Assembly (NCBI GenBank): GCA_019118725.1
Contig: DWYO01000294.1
Coordinates: 1 to 6,429 of the forward strand
Reading direction: 5' to 3'
Source: Candidatus Parabacteroides intestinavium
Lineage (GTDB): Bacteria; Bacteroidota; Bacteroidia; Bacteroidales; Tannerellaceae
DNA: 6,429 nt
Each line of letters starts with the position of its first letter. Within the stretch, counting starts at the first letter, position 1. Position numbers and translations under genes: made by a program. The notes under the pieces were generated by a model. It saw only the letters and a list, made by a program, of their open reading frames with translations. It was not told the DNA's origin and searched no databases. Positions 1 through 6,429 of this stretch are shown here, one piece after another.

Positions 1-12
1 AAGATATTTTAC

Positions 13-20
13 TACATTTG
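13..20 (+). promoter_or_regulatory. Candidate Bacteroidales -7 promoter element for the TPR gene
   Basis: TACATTTG matches the Bacteroides -7 consensus TAnnTTTG exactly and lies 46 bases before the ATG of the TPR gene. A transcript starting a few bases downstream would have a leader of about 40 nt. The partner -33 TTTG element would fall left of the window edge, so it cannot be checked. The leader is A-rich just before the ATG (AAGAAAACGAAAACGA) and has no Shine-Dalgarno motif, which is usual in this phylum. Confidence 0.45.
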
Positions 21-66
21 TTTCCCGATTTAGAATTTAGCTGACTCACTAAGAAAACGAAAACGA

Positions 67-2187
67 ATGAGAAGATTGATTGTATGGCTTGCGTTACAGG
101 TGTTCGCTTTGTCTGCATTGGCTCAGATAAATACAGATCGAGTATTGGCCATCGGACGCAATGCCTTGTATTTTGAGGATTATGTGCTCTCTATTCAATA
201 TTTCAATCAGGTGATCCGCTCTAAGCCCTGGTTGGCAGAACCCTATTTTTTCCGGGCTGTAGCTAAAATTAATTTGGAAGATTATCAAGGAGCGGAAGAG
301 GATTGTACTGCCTGTATTGAGCGGAATCCCTTTTTAGCTCAAGCTTATTATGCGCGGGGTATCGCACGGCAGAGTCTGGAAGACTACGATGGGGCAATTG
401 CGGATTATGAAAAAGGGTTGGAGTTCAGGCAGGATGACCGGCAGATGATGGTGAATGAGGCGGTCGCTTATATCCAGAAAGCCGATTATGACGGAGCGGA
501 AAAGGTGTTTGAGAAACTGATAGCCGCTCATCCTAAATATTCGATGAGTTATCTTTCGCGAGGGGCGATGTACTTGGAAAAGGGGGACACGGCGAAGGCT
601 CTGGCGGATTATGACAAGGCTATCGGGCTGGATCCTTATTATGCACCGGCATACGGGAATCGGGCCATATTGTATTATCAGACAAAAGACTTTGATAAGG
701 CATTGGCTGATTTGAACGAGGCTATCCGGTTGGATCCGCGTGAGAGTGGCTATTTTATCAATCGGGGATTGGTCCGTTATCAGAAGAATAACCTGCGTGG
801 TGCGATGGCGGATTACGACCAGGTCATCAGCATGGATAAAGAGAACCTGATAGCTCGCTTCAATCGCGGATTGCTTCGCTTTCAGGTAGGAGACAATAAC
901 CGTGCGATAGAAGACTTTGATGTGGTACTGCAACTGGAACCGGACAATTATATGGCTTATTACAATCGGGCTTTATTGCGTTATGAAACCGGTGATTACC
1001 GAGGAGCGGTGTCTGATTATGATATAGTGCTGAATGAATATCCTAATTTCTTGCCGGGATATTATAGCCGTGCCGAAGCTAAAAAGAAAATGCATGATAA
1101 TGCGGGTGCAGATCGTGACGTATGGACGGCTTATCGGAAAGAAGAGCAGATGAAAAAAGACCGGGCAGCAGGCAAGTCTACGACCTCTTCGTCTAACAAT
1201 ACGGCGGATAACGGAGGCTCCTCTTCGTCGGAAGAAGAAAATACCCGTGAGCGTTCGGATAAGAACATTGATAAGTTTAATCGACTGGTCGTTTATGATA
1301 AAGAAGAGGAGCGCCGGAGCAAGTACCAGAATGAAGTGCGTGGGCGTGTGCAGGATCGCAATGTCCGTGTCGATTTAGAGCCTGAGTTTGTGTTGACATT
1401 CTATGAAAAACCGGATGCGGTCAAGAAACAGTTGTATTACAGTCGGATGGTGGACGACTTCAATCAGCAAATGGTGCTGAAGATGAAGTTGCTGATCACC
1501 AATGAGGAAGCTGCACTCAACGAAGATCAAATTGCGGATCATTTCGCTTCTATTGATGATTATTCGGCACGCATAGGCAGAAATCCAGCTGATGTGAACG
1601 CTTATCTAGGACGTGCTATTGATTATATGTTGGTGCAGGACTTCGCTTCGGCGATAAAGGATTATAGTAAGGTGATTGAGTTAGATCCCAATTCCGTGAT
1701 CGCCTATTTTAACCGTGCCGTGGTTCGTTATAAGCAGATGCGGTATGAAGATTCGAACCGAAAAGCGGAGATTCTGGATATGCCGGCATCTTCATCTATG
1801 ACGATGAATTTTACCTTCGGAGGGAAAACTCAGCGGATAACGACACAAACTAAACCGAATATGGCGGATACTCAGGATAAGGAGCGGGCTTATAATCATG
1901 AATTAATTACACGTGATTATGATATGGCTATCAAAGTCAATCCGGAATTTGTATATGCTTATTTCAATCGGGCTAATCTTCGTTGTGCATTACGGGATTA
2001 TCGTGCGGCCATACTGGATTATACGGAAGCTATCGAGCGTGATCCGGAATTTGCCGAGGCTTATTTCAACAGAGGCCTGGCACGTTTGTCTCAAGGAGAT
2101 ACCAAGCGGGGTATAGCAGATTTGAGCAAGGCCGGTGAGTTAGGTATTGTGAATGCTTATAGTATTATCAAGCGTATGATGCAATGA
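67..2187 (+). CDS. Secreted/periplasmic tetratricopeptide repeat (TPR) protein
   Basis: This 706-residue protein begins with a signal peptide: MRR, a hydrophobic core (LIVWLALQVFALSA), and likely cleavage after ALA at about residue 19. It should therefore act in the periplasm or at the envelope. Residues 24-359 form about ten TPR units with strict 34-residue spacing; motifs such as YYARG, YGNRA, FNRG and YYNRA recur near 61, 95, 163, 197, 231, 265, 299 and 333. Residues 360-430 are a charged, Ser-rich low-complexity linker, and 431-505 are non-TPR sequence I cannot assign. A second TPR array covers about 506-690, with units at about 512, 546, 631 and 665; the 546 unit is split by an insert of about 51 residues. 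TPR arrays are protein-binding scaffolds and no catalytic motif is visible, so the partner and role are unknown. The ATG is supported by the signal peptide directly after it. ThuA-like gene follows after 62 bases. The family call is secure; the function is not. Confidence 0.93.
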   Translation: MRRLIVWLALQVFALSALAQINTDRVLAIGRNALYFEDYVLSIQYFNQVIRSKPWLAEPYFFRAVAKINLEDYQGAEEDCTACIERNPFLAQAYYARGIARQSLEDYDGAIADYEKGLEFRQDDRQMMVNEAVAYIQKADYDGAEKVFEKLIAAHPKYSMSYLSRGAMYLEKGDTAKALADYDKAIGLDPYYAPAYGNRAILYYQTKDFDKALADLNEAIRLDPRESGYFINRGLVRYQKNNLRGAMADYDQVISMDKENLIARFNRGLLRFQVGDNNRAIEDFDVVLQLEPDNYMAYYNRALLRYETGDYRGAVSDYDIVLNEYPNFLPGYYSRAEAKKKMHDNAGADRDVWTAYRKEEQMKKDRAAGKSTTSSSNNTADNGGSSSSEEENTRERSDKNIDKFNRLVVYDKEEERRSKYQNEVRGRVQDRNVRVDLEPEFVLTFYEKPDAVKKQLYYSRMVDDFNQQMVLKMKLLITNEEAALNEDQIADHFASIDDYSARIGRNPADVNAYLGRAIDYMLVQDFASAIKDYSKVIELDPNSVIAYFNRAVVRYKQMRYEDSNRKAEILDMPASSSMTMNFTFGGKTQRITTQTKPNMADTQDKERAYNHELITRDYDMAIKVNPEFVYAYFNRANLRCALRDYRAAILDYTEAIERDPEFAEAYFNRGLARLSQGDTKRGIADLSKAGELGIVNAYSIIKRMMQ
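136..1143 (+). repeat. N-terminal TPR array, about ten 102-base units
   Basis: This stretch encodes residues 24-359 of the TPR protein. The unit is 34 codons (102 bases), with the pattern xxYxNRGxxxxxxxDYxxAxxDYxxxIxLDP. The units have diverged at DNA level, so this is a protein repeat rather than a recent tandem duplication. The 126-159 unit is the most degenerate of the clear ones, with VNEAVAY where others have YYNRA. Confidence 0.85.
1582..2136 (+). repeat. C-terminal TPR array with an interrupted unit
   Basis: This stretch encodes residues 506-690 of the TPR protein. The helix-A motifs YLGRA (about 513), YFNRA (547), YFNRA (632) and YFNRG (666) are 34, 85 and 34 residues apart. The 85 equals 34 plus 51, so the second unit is split. 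Its first half ends near KQMRYEDS and its second half resumes at RDYDMAIKVNPEF. The last unit (about 665-690) ends in LSKAGELG and serves as a degenerate cap. Confidence 0.8.
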
Positions 2188-2249
2188 TAGGTAATAAGGC
2201 TCCGAAAGCGTATAGCCTGAAGCCGTGTCAACTTTAAAATTAAAAATAT

Positions 2250-3155
2250 ATGGTAATTTTGAAAAAATGGGTGTTGCTCGTGGTGGCTCTTGTAGCGGGA
2301 ATAATGTCCGGATGGGCAAAAGAGCCTCTAAAAGCTTTGGTAGTTACCGGACAGAACAACCATAACTGGCAGGTAAGCCATTTGGCTATTCAGCAAATTT
2401 TGGAAAATTCGGGGTTGTTTGATGTGGATTTTGCCATCTCTCCAGCGAAGGGTGAGGATATGTCGTCTTTTATAGTGGATTTTTCGCCTTACCAGGTCGT
2501 TATCTTGGATTATAATGGCGATAAATGGCCGGAAGAAACCAATCGCCGTTTTCTGGATTATGTGAAAAAAGGTGGAGGTGTGGTGATTTATCATGCGGCA
2601 AACAATTCTTTCCCGGATTGGAAGGAGTATAACGAGATTTGTGCGTTGGGCGGTTGGGAAGGCCGTGATGAGCATTCCGGTCCTTATGCGTATTGGAAAG
2701 ACAACCGATTGGTGAAAGATGATTCACCCGGAATCGGAGGATCACATGGAGCTCAGCGGGAATACCCATTGACGGCTCGAAATATCAAACATCCTATCTT
2801 GCAAGGACTTCCCGAACGATGGCTGCATGCACAAGATGAGTTATACGATCGGATGCGTGGTCCGGCCAATATCAAAGACCTGTTATTGACTGGCTTAGCT
2901 TTGGAGGAAAAGGGCGGTTCCGGACGTGAAGAGCCTTTGGTGTTTACTGTCAATTATGGAAAGGCGCGGATTTTCCATCTTATGTTGGGGCATGCGGGTG
3001 AGTCTTTGGAGAACAATCCGGCTATGCAATGCACGGGTTTTCAAGTTTTGCTGTTGCGCGGATCTGAATGGGCGGCCACAGGCCAAGTAACTCAACCGGT
3101 CCCGATGGATTTCCCCTCTGCCTCGGCTGTTTCTTATCGGAAGGATTATAAATGA
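2250..3155 (+). CDS. Secreted ThuA-like domain protein (putative carbohydrate-related role)
   Basis: This 301-residue protein has a signal peptide: KK, then WVLLVVALVAGIM, with likely cleavage after GWA at residue 23. One ThuA-like domain (glutamine-amidotransferase-type fold) fills residues 27-275. Recognisable segments are LVVTGQNNHNW (30-40), VVILDYNGDKWP (83-94), GGGVVIYHAANNSF (108-121), the GGWEGRDEHSGP block (134-145), KHPILQGLP (180-188), DELYDR (196-201) and FHLMLGH (242-248). At the elbow where true glutamine amidotransferases carry a nucleophilic Cys there is His115, so glutaminase activity is not expected. Rhizobial ThuA is tied to trehalose and related disaccharide use through 3-keto sugars; most Bacteroidetes members are uncharacterised, so a role in sugar breakdown is inference from the family. 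The start is set by the signal peptide; the preceding bases are A/T-rich without a Shine-Dalgarno motif. It may be co-transcribed with the TPR gene. No sugar oxidoreductase or hydrolase partner lies beside it here. Confidence 0.9.
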   Translation: MVILKKWVLLVVALVAGIMSGWAKEPLKALVVTGQNNHNWQVSHLAIQQILENSGLFDVDFAISPAKGEDMSSFIVDFSPYQVVILDYNGDKWPEETNRRFLDYVKKGGGVVIYHAANNSFPDWKEYNEICALGGWEGRDEHSGPYAYWKDNRLVKDDSPGIGGSHGAQREYPLTARNIKHPILQGLPERWLHAQDELYDRMRGPANIKDLLLTGLALEEKGGSGREEPLVFTVNYGKARIFHLMLGHAGESLENNPAMQCTGFQVLLLRGSEWAATGQVTQPVPMDFPSASAVSYRKDYK

Positions 3156-3190
3156 TGAAAAGGTGTTAGGCAAATGTGGTTAATTTGTCT

Positions 3191-3217
3191 CCCCGTCGAT
3201 CGATTAGTCGGGGTTCT
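3191..3217 (+). terminator. Candidate stem-loop terminator between convergent genes
   Basis: CCCCG (3191-3195) pairs with CGGGG (3209-3213) around a 13-base loop that contains the self-complementary TCGATCGA. On the + strand the stem is followed by TTCTTGATAATTT, a weak U-rich tail, which suits termination of the ThuA-like transcript 36 bases after its stop codon. On the - strand the tail is AGACAAATTAA, which is not a U tract. The 5-bp stem is short, so the call is tentative. The right arm lies inside the last codons of the convergent glycosyltransferase gene and the loop covers its stop codon. Confidence 0.4.
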
Positions 3218-4088
3218 TGATAATTTCACACAAATACCCCAATTTGTAAAAGGCAAAAAGATGGAGGGAAGGATGTTTGCCTGTGAGATTACGGATCAAC
3301 AACGGTCGGAAGAGCTGGAAAAGAGAGCGAACTACCGTTGTTAATCCGGCTTTATGCAGTTTTTGATAAAAAGCGAGTAACCGGATATGCGCTTGAAGAA
3401 CATCTATGTGTGGCAATAGGTTATGGATAGACCTCTCAATTTTTTGTAAATAAGCGGATGCTTCATCGGTTGTCTGATGATAAACCGGATTGTCAATATG
3501 GTAAATCGGTATTTTGGCCTGTTGCAATTGCAGGCCGAATTGTGCATCTTCGTAACCGAAATGCATATCCTCATCAAATCGGATACATTCAAATACAGTT
3601 TTATCGGCAAGGAAACACATGCTGATAAATTTATCATACGGTTTGTCATTTCGCTTCTTTGCCGGGGATTCTTCTACTTGGATGCCATACTTGTAACGCA
3701 ATTGACACATAGAGGGATTTGATGTCCTCTTGTAAATAAATCCACCGCAAACGATGCTTCCGGGACGGGCTGATTGTATATAATTCATTAAAAATTGAGT
3801 ATGCACAGGAAAGGTATCAGCATCCATCAATAAAATGTAGGGATATTCAGCTCGGCTTACCAGGAAATTTCGGATGCGGGCCGGTCCAATATTTTGCTTC
3901 AGCTCAATATAAGAACAATAGGGCAATTGTTTGATAGAACGATTAACCGCTTTTGCCTGCGAATCGGTAGAAGCATCATCGGCAACAATAATCTCAAACG
4001 GGAGGTGTGCTTTTGTTGCTTGTCCATGCATAGCCTGTACCAAGTCAATGCAAATCTGATTATGTGTCGGTATTAAAATAGAAACCAT
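3204..4088 (-). CDS. Family 2 (GT-A fold) glycosyltransferase
   Basis: This 294-residue protein is expected to transfer a sugar from a nucleotide-sugar donor to a growing surface glycan at the cytoplasmic face of the inner membrane. The GT-A domain starts at once with VSILIPTHN (2-10), followed by EIIVADDAST (32-41), KQNIGPARIRN (64-74), and the metal/donor-binding DxD as LLMDAD (86-91). FDEDMHFGYEDAQFG (171-185) carries the Glu-Asp pair expected to include the acceptor-activating base, and YHQ (203-205) supplies a conserved-type His. The C-terminal 50 residues are basic and hydrophobic (VVRSLFQLFRPLLIRNL) and could sit on the membrane surface; there is no clear transmembrane helix. The ATG gives the family-typical N terminus. 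The gene lies 38 bases after the upstream glycosyltransferase and is the last gene of the operon. The fold is clear; donor, acceptor and linkage cannot be read from sequence. Its final codons overlap the stem-loop between the convergent genes. Confidence 0.92.
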   Translation of the reverse strand: MVSILIPTHNQICIDLVQAMHGQATKAHLPFEIIVADDASTDSQAKAVNRSIKQLPYCSYIELKQNIGPARIRNFLVSRAEYPYILLMDADTFPVHTQFLMNYIQSARPGSIVCGGFIYKRTSNPSMCQLRYKYGIQVEESPAKKRNDKPYDKFISMCFLADKTVFECIRFDEDMHFGYEDAQFGLQLQQAKIPIYHIDNPVYHQTTDEASAYLQKIERSIHNLLPHIDVLQAHIRLLAFYQKLHKAGLTTVVRSLFQLFRPLLIRNLTGKHPSLHLFAFYKLGYLCEIIKNPD

Positions 4089-4126
4089 ATCTTTGTTTTT
4101 TAATTGACGGTGGACTACGCTTAAAT

Positions 4127-5386
4127 TTAATCTTTTTTCAACTCATTATTTGTCAGTTCGGTAATAAGTCGCATAAATTGTTCGGCTTGCTTGCTTCGGG
4201 AAAAACGTTCAACGGCTTCACGGTTAGGAACAACAGACGTGAAGCCTTGTTGTTTCCAGATTTGATATTGTTCCTTAATGAAACGGTAGGCCTCCTCTGC
4301 GGTTCGTGCACTAGTTCCGGTCCGGGTTTCACGGATGGTCTGTTCCAGATAACTTTCATCGCTACGGACACAGAGAAGCGGTTTCTCGGTAGCCATAGCT
4401 TCAAAAAGTTTGGTTGACATGATTCCTTTCGGACCTTTATCATCACATTTGTTGGCAATTTGCAATAAAATACTACTATGATGCAGGATATCCGGAATTT
4501 TATCAGCATCGACATACGGGTGATATTCCATATAATTCTCCACATGGTAGATCCGTGCTTCCTGTTCTAATAAACAACGGGAGTGTTCATCAATATACCA
4601 TACCATGCAGAACTGCTGCGGATCAATATGTTTTTCTTCGTCCAGCTTGCGGACCGCTTCAAACAACGGGCGTGGGTCTCGAATACCTAAACTGAGTATG
4701 CGACCGGTATAAGTCAACAGGAAACGGGACGTTTTCGGATGTTCTGGGTAGAACAATTCCGGGTCATATCCATTGTATATCAAACGAACTTTTGGATTAT
4801 AAGACGCTAAAGTTTGTACATGCCAGGGAGAAACGGTAGTGACGCAGGTAGCTTCTCGCAAAACCCGGTTACGGTTACGAAGCAAATGACGACGGTAAAT
4901 GCGGACAATTAATTTATCTAACCACCGAAAAGAGTGGAATGGCTTGGATATATATTCATTGCCCGCGTATTGTTCGATGATGTCCCGAAGATCAGCGATA
5001 AGCGGGAGATGATGTTTCTTCGCTACATGGAGTGCTGCAGGAAGAGGAAAAGTCCGGTAAGTGCAACATAGGACAGCATCAAAATTCTCTTTTTGCAGAA
5101 GCTTATTGGCCACTTTAGCCATTTTTCGGTCTTTGTAGTGGAAGAAGAAATCTAAGAGGAAGATTGTCATCCATTCTATTTTGCGCAGAAAAGTATGCTG
5201 GAGATGGAAATATCGAATGTAAGTAACCGGAACATTATTTGCCAGAAAAGCGAACATGTTTTCCAGAATCTCTTCCGTAACAACTACAGGTTGCCATCCG
5301 GCACGTTTCATATATTTGCACAGGTATCCCATGCGAGGGGCGAATGCCGGTGGAAACAGGTCACACAAAATCAGGACTCTCTTCAT
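4127..5386 (-). CDS. GT-B fold glycosyltransferase, family 4-like
   Basis: This 419-residue protein has a length normal for GT-B retaining glycosyltransferases. The N-terminal acceptor domain opens with KRVLILCDLFPP (2-13), then GYLCKYMKRAGWQPVVVT (20-37), and includes LIADLRD (129-135) and TTVSPWHV (183-190). The donor domain follows: RLIYNGYDPELF (201-212), LLTYTGRI (223-230), and GIMSTKLFEAMATEKPLL (321-338), where Glu329 fits the conserved Glu that contacts the donor in this family. The stretch at about 59-88 is aromatic and basic (RKIEWMTIFLLDFFFHYK) and may attach the enzyme to the inner membrane. The ATG overlaps the stop of the upstream deacetylase-like gene as ATGA, so the two are probably translationally coupled and used in the same pathway. 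The likely role is one sugar-addition step in LPS, capsule or a similar glycan; donor and linkage are unknown. No frameshift or missing segment was seen. Confidence 0.92.
   Translation of the reverse strand: MKRVLILCDLFPPAFAPRMGYLCKYMKRAGWQPVVVTEEILENMFAFLANNVPVTYIRYFHLQHTFLRKIEWMTIFLLDFFFHYKDRKMAKVANKLLQKENFDAVLCCTYRTFPLPAALHVAKKHHLPLIADLRDIIEQYAGNEYISKPFHSFRWLDKLIVRIYRRHLLRNRNRVLREATCVTTVSPWHVQTLASYNPKVRLIYNGYDPELFYPEHPKTSRFLLTYTGRILSLGIRDPRPLFEAVRKLDEEKHIDPQQFCMVWYIDEHSRCLLEQEARIYHVENYMEYHPYVDADKIPDILHHSSILLQIANKCDDKGPKGIMSTKLFEAMATEKPLLCVRSDESYLEQTIRETRTGTSARTAEEAYRFIKEQYQIWKQQGFTSVVPNREAVERFSRSKQAEQFMRLITELTNNELKKD
5383..5386 (-). other. ATGA stop/start overlap joining two operon genes
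   Basis: On the - strand the four bases ATGA hold the ATG of the family 4-like glycosyltransferase (5386-5384) and the TGA stop of the deacetylase-like gene (5385-5383). Such overlaps usually allow ribosome re-initiation. No Shine-Dalgarno motif precedes it, so coupling is the simplest explanation for how the downstream gene is started. Confidence 0.85.
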
Positions 5387-6429
5387 GAAATCAAATCATT
5401 TAGTAAGTGCGTGTAAAGTTGTTTGTGATATCCTCCTGTTGCGAAAGAGGTGTTGTGCCACAAAAGGACAATCTCTCCTCCATATTGCCGTGTCTGCTGA
5501 AGTAATAGCCGACAATAGGAGAGGGCCTCCTCATAATCCAGTCCCATATAACGGGCGTCACTTAATGTACAGTCCATGATGGTCAGTGGATGTAAGACCA
5601 ACTGGGTTAATTGCCGGGTGATGGGGTTGATCCATTGGATAGGCCGGCATGTGCCTAAGCGGAACCCGCAAACATCGGCATAGCCCATGGTAAAATCCTC
5701 CGTAATACCGGCTTTGATTAGTTTGTCAAAATCTTCCGGTTCCCGGGATCTTAGGTAATGGTTCCTGTTTCGGGTAATATTCTCTAAGTTCCATACATGG
5801 TCTAATGTTTCCTTTTCCATGGAAATCAAAGAAGGCCGCTCGCCCGCCTCGTAACTGCTATGCAGACCAAACAAGATCTCTTTGGACTTCAACATAGATA
5901 TCAGTTGCCTGATACTGTTTTGCCGGATGGAATAATGAGGCTTGTCATATTTGTTTTTTCCTCCTGTTTTAAAAAAGAAAAGCGTATCACACCTTTGGTT
6001 GTATACATCCTTCACGAGTTGGTTCTGTTCCAATATCCAAGGGAATGTATAATAAGGATCCTGTTCGACTTCTCCATGAAATAATTTGCAGGCTTTGAAG
6101 AAACCGCACCCTTTCACGGTTTCCCGAAGGACATTCCGTATGCTCCGGCAAAAGAACGGAGCATCTACATCATGGGTCAGCCAGATTTTACAGACTTGCG
6201 TTTTAGGTTCTGCTATTTTCACATCGGCCTCTCTTAACCAGCTCCGCAATAGTTTTCCGTACTCCTCTACAATAGGACGATGTATAAAACCTGCTTTTAC
6301 CGGCAAGGACTCTTTTCCGGGGAATCGTCCGTGTATATCTCTTACTTCGCGGCGTTGTATCTCTTCATAGCGTGTCAGCAAAAAGTAACTGCTTGCAAGG
6401 ATATCCGCATAAATGACCAATGTGTCTTC
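5383..6429 (-). CDS. Polysaccharide deacetylase-like protein (DUF7033 type), 5' end missing
   Basis: The frame stays open to the right edge, so 348 C-terminal residues are seen and the true start lies outside; the TTG at 6418-6420 is not a credible start because family-like sequence (ADILASSYFLLTRYEE) surrounds it. Numbering from the edge, residues 8-60 match the N-terminal domain found before the catalytic part in Bacteroidetes members (HGRFPGKESL, RPIVEEY). The NodB-like barrel begins at WLTHDVD (83-89), which supplies the catalytic and metal-binding Asp. Then come TLFFFKTGG (149-157), FGLHSSYEAG (187-196), EDFTMGYADVCGFRLGT (244-260) and IVLLWHN (320-326). The usual second metal motif H-S/T-x-x-H reads HSSYE (190-194), with Glu replacing the second His. 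The expected role is removal of N- or O-acetyl groups from a glycan, but substrate and activity are unproven. It is the first visible gene of the - strand operon and overlaps the next by four bases. Confidence 0.87.
   Translation of the reverse strand, partial: EDTLVIYADILASSYFLLTRYEEIQRREVRDIHGRFPGKESLPVKAGFIHRPIVEEYGKLLRSWLREADVKIAEPKTQVCKIWLTHDVDAPFFCRSIRNVLRETVKGCGFFKACKLFHGEVEQDPYYTFPWILEQNQLVKDVYNQRCDTLFFFKTGGKNKYDKPHYSIRQNSIRQLISMLKSKEILFGLHSSYEAGERPSLISMEKETLDHVWNLENITRNRNHYLRSREPEDFDKLIKAGITEDFTMGYADVCGFRLGTCRPIQWINPITRQLTQLVLHPLTIMDCTLSDARYMGLDYEEALSYCRLLLQQTRQYGGEIVLLWHNTSFATGGYHKQLYTHLLNDLIS

Noticed and set aside
334..933. A 199-codon open frame on the - strand inside the TPR gene
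   Set aside because: It lies fully antisense to a well-supported gene. Its own repeating pattern (for example IRIQPDSLV recurring) is only the mirror of the 102-base TPR periodicity, and it has no family resemblance.
2197..2218. Inverted repeat AGGCT/AGCCT between the TPR and ThuA-like genes as a terminator
   Set aside because: The stem is 5 bp with a 12-base loop, contains A-T pairs and has no following U-rich run.
2254..2261. TAATTTTG, a -7 consensus match at the ThuA-like gene
   Set aside because: It lies inside the coding start and would make a transcript lacking the signal-peptide start. The protein N terminus argues strongly for the ATG at 2250.
2328..3173. Several - strand open frames across the ThuA-like gene
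   Set aside because: They overlap one another and a clear gene with a signal peptide and a full ThuA-like domain. None shows a recognisable motif or a plausible start.
4088..4095. TATCTTTG on the + strand, a match to the -7 promoter consensus
   Set aside because: It lies at the start of a - strand gene and points into no + strand gene. There is no TTTG element at the right distance upstream. It is likely a chance match in A/T-rich DNA.
5195..6370. + strand open frames across the deacetylase-like and family 4-like glycosyltransferase genes
   Set aside because: They are short, overlapping and antisense to conserved motifs such as THDVD and LWHN, with no domain or start signal of their own.
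6418..6420. TTG as the start codon of the deacetylase-like gene
   Set aside because: The frame stays open to the window edge and the sequence on either side continues the family's N-terminal domain, so the gene is truncated by the window rather than starting here.

Overview
The window reads as chromosomal DNA of a Bacteroidales bacterium, most likely Bacteroides or Parabacteroides. This rests on three things: A-rich translation starts without a Shine-Dalgarno motif, a TAnnTTTG promoter element ahead of the first gene, and protein families typical of that order (a secreted long TPR protein, a secreted ThuA-like protein, and a polysaccharide deacetylase-like protein of the DUF7033 kind next to glycosyltransferases). 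The genus is inferred from overall character, not proven.

The left half (1-3155) is on the + strand. A candidate promoter lies at 13-20. It is followed by a 706-residue exported protein with two arrays of tetratricopeptide repeats, and after 62 bases by a 301-residue exported ThuA-like protein. The two genes could share a transcript, since no convincing terminator separates them, but their products have no obvious functional link.

The right half (3204-6429) is on the - strand and converges on the first. Read in transcription order it holds a polysaccharide deacetylase-like gene whose 5' end is cut by the window edge, a GT-B (family 4-like) glycosyltransferase that overlaps it by four bases (ATGA), and, after 38 bases, a GT-A (family 2) glycosyltransferase. 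This is the tail of a surface-polysaccharide assembly operon (LPS/O-antigen, capsule or a similar glycan); its promoter and earlier genes lie beyond the right edge. A GC stem-loop at 3191-3213 sits where the two transcription units meet and overlaps the stop codon of the last - strand gene.

No tRNA, rRNA, CRISPR array, insertion sequence, integrase or attachment site was seen. There is no gene-free stretch over 300 bases: the gaps are 66, 62, 48 and 38 bases, and two genes overlap. I found no convincing new system. The points most worth a second look are the insert that splits one TPR unit and the altered metal-binding motif of the deacetylase-like protein.
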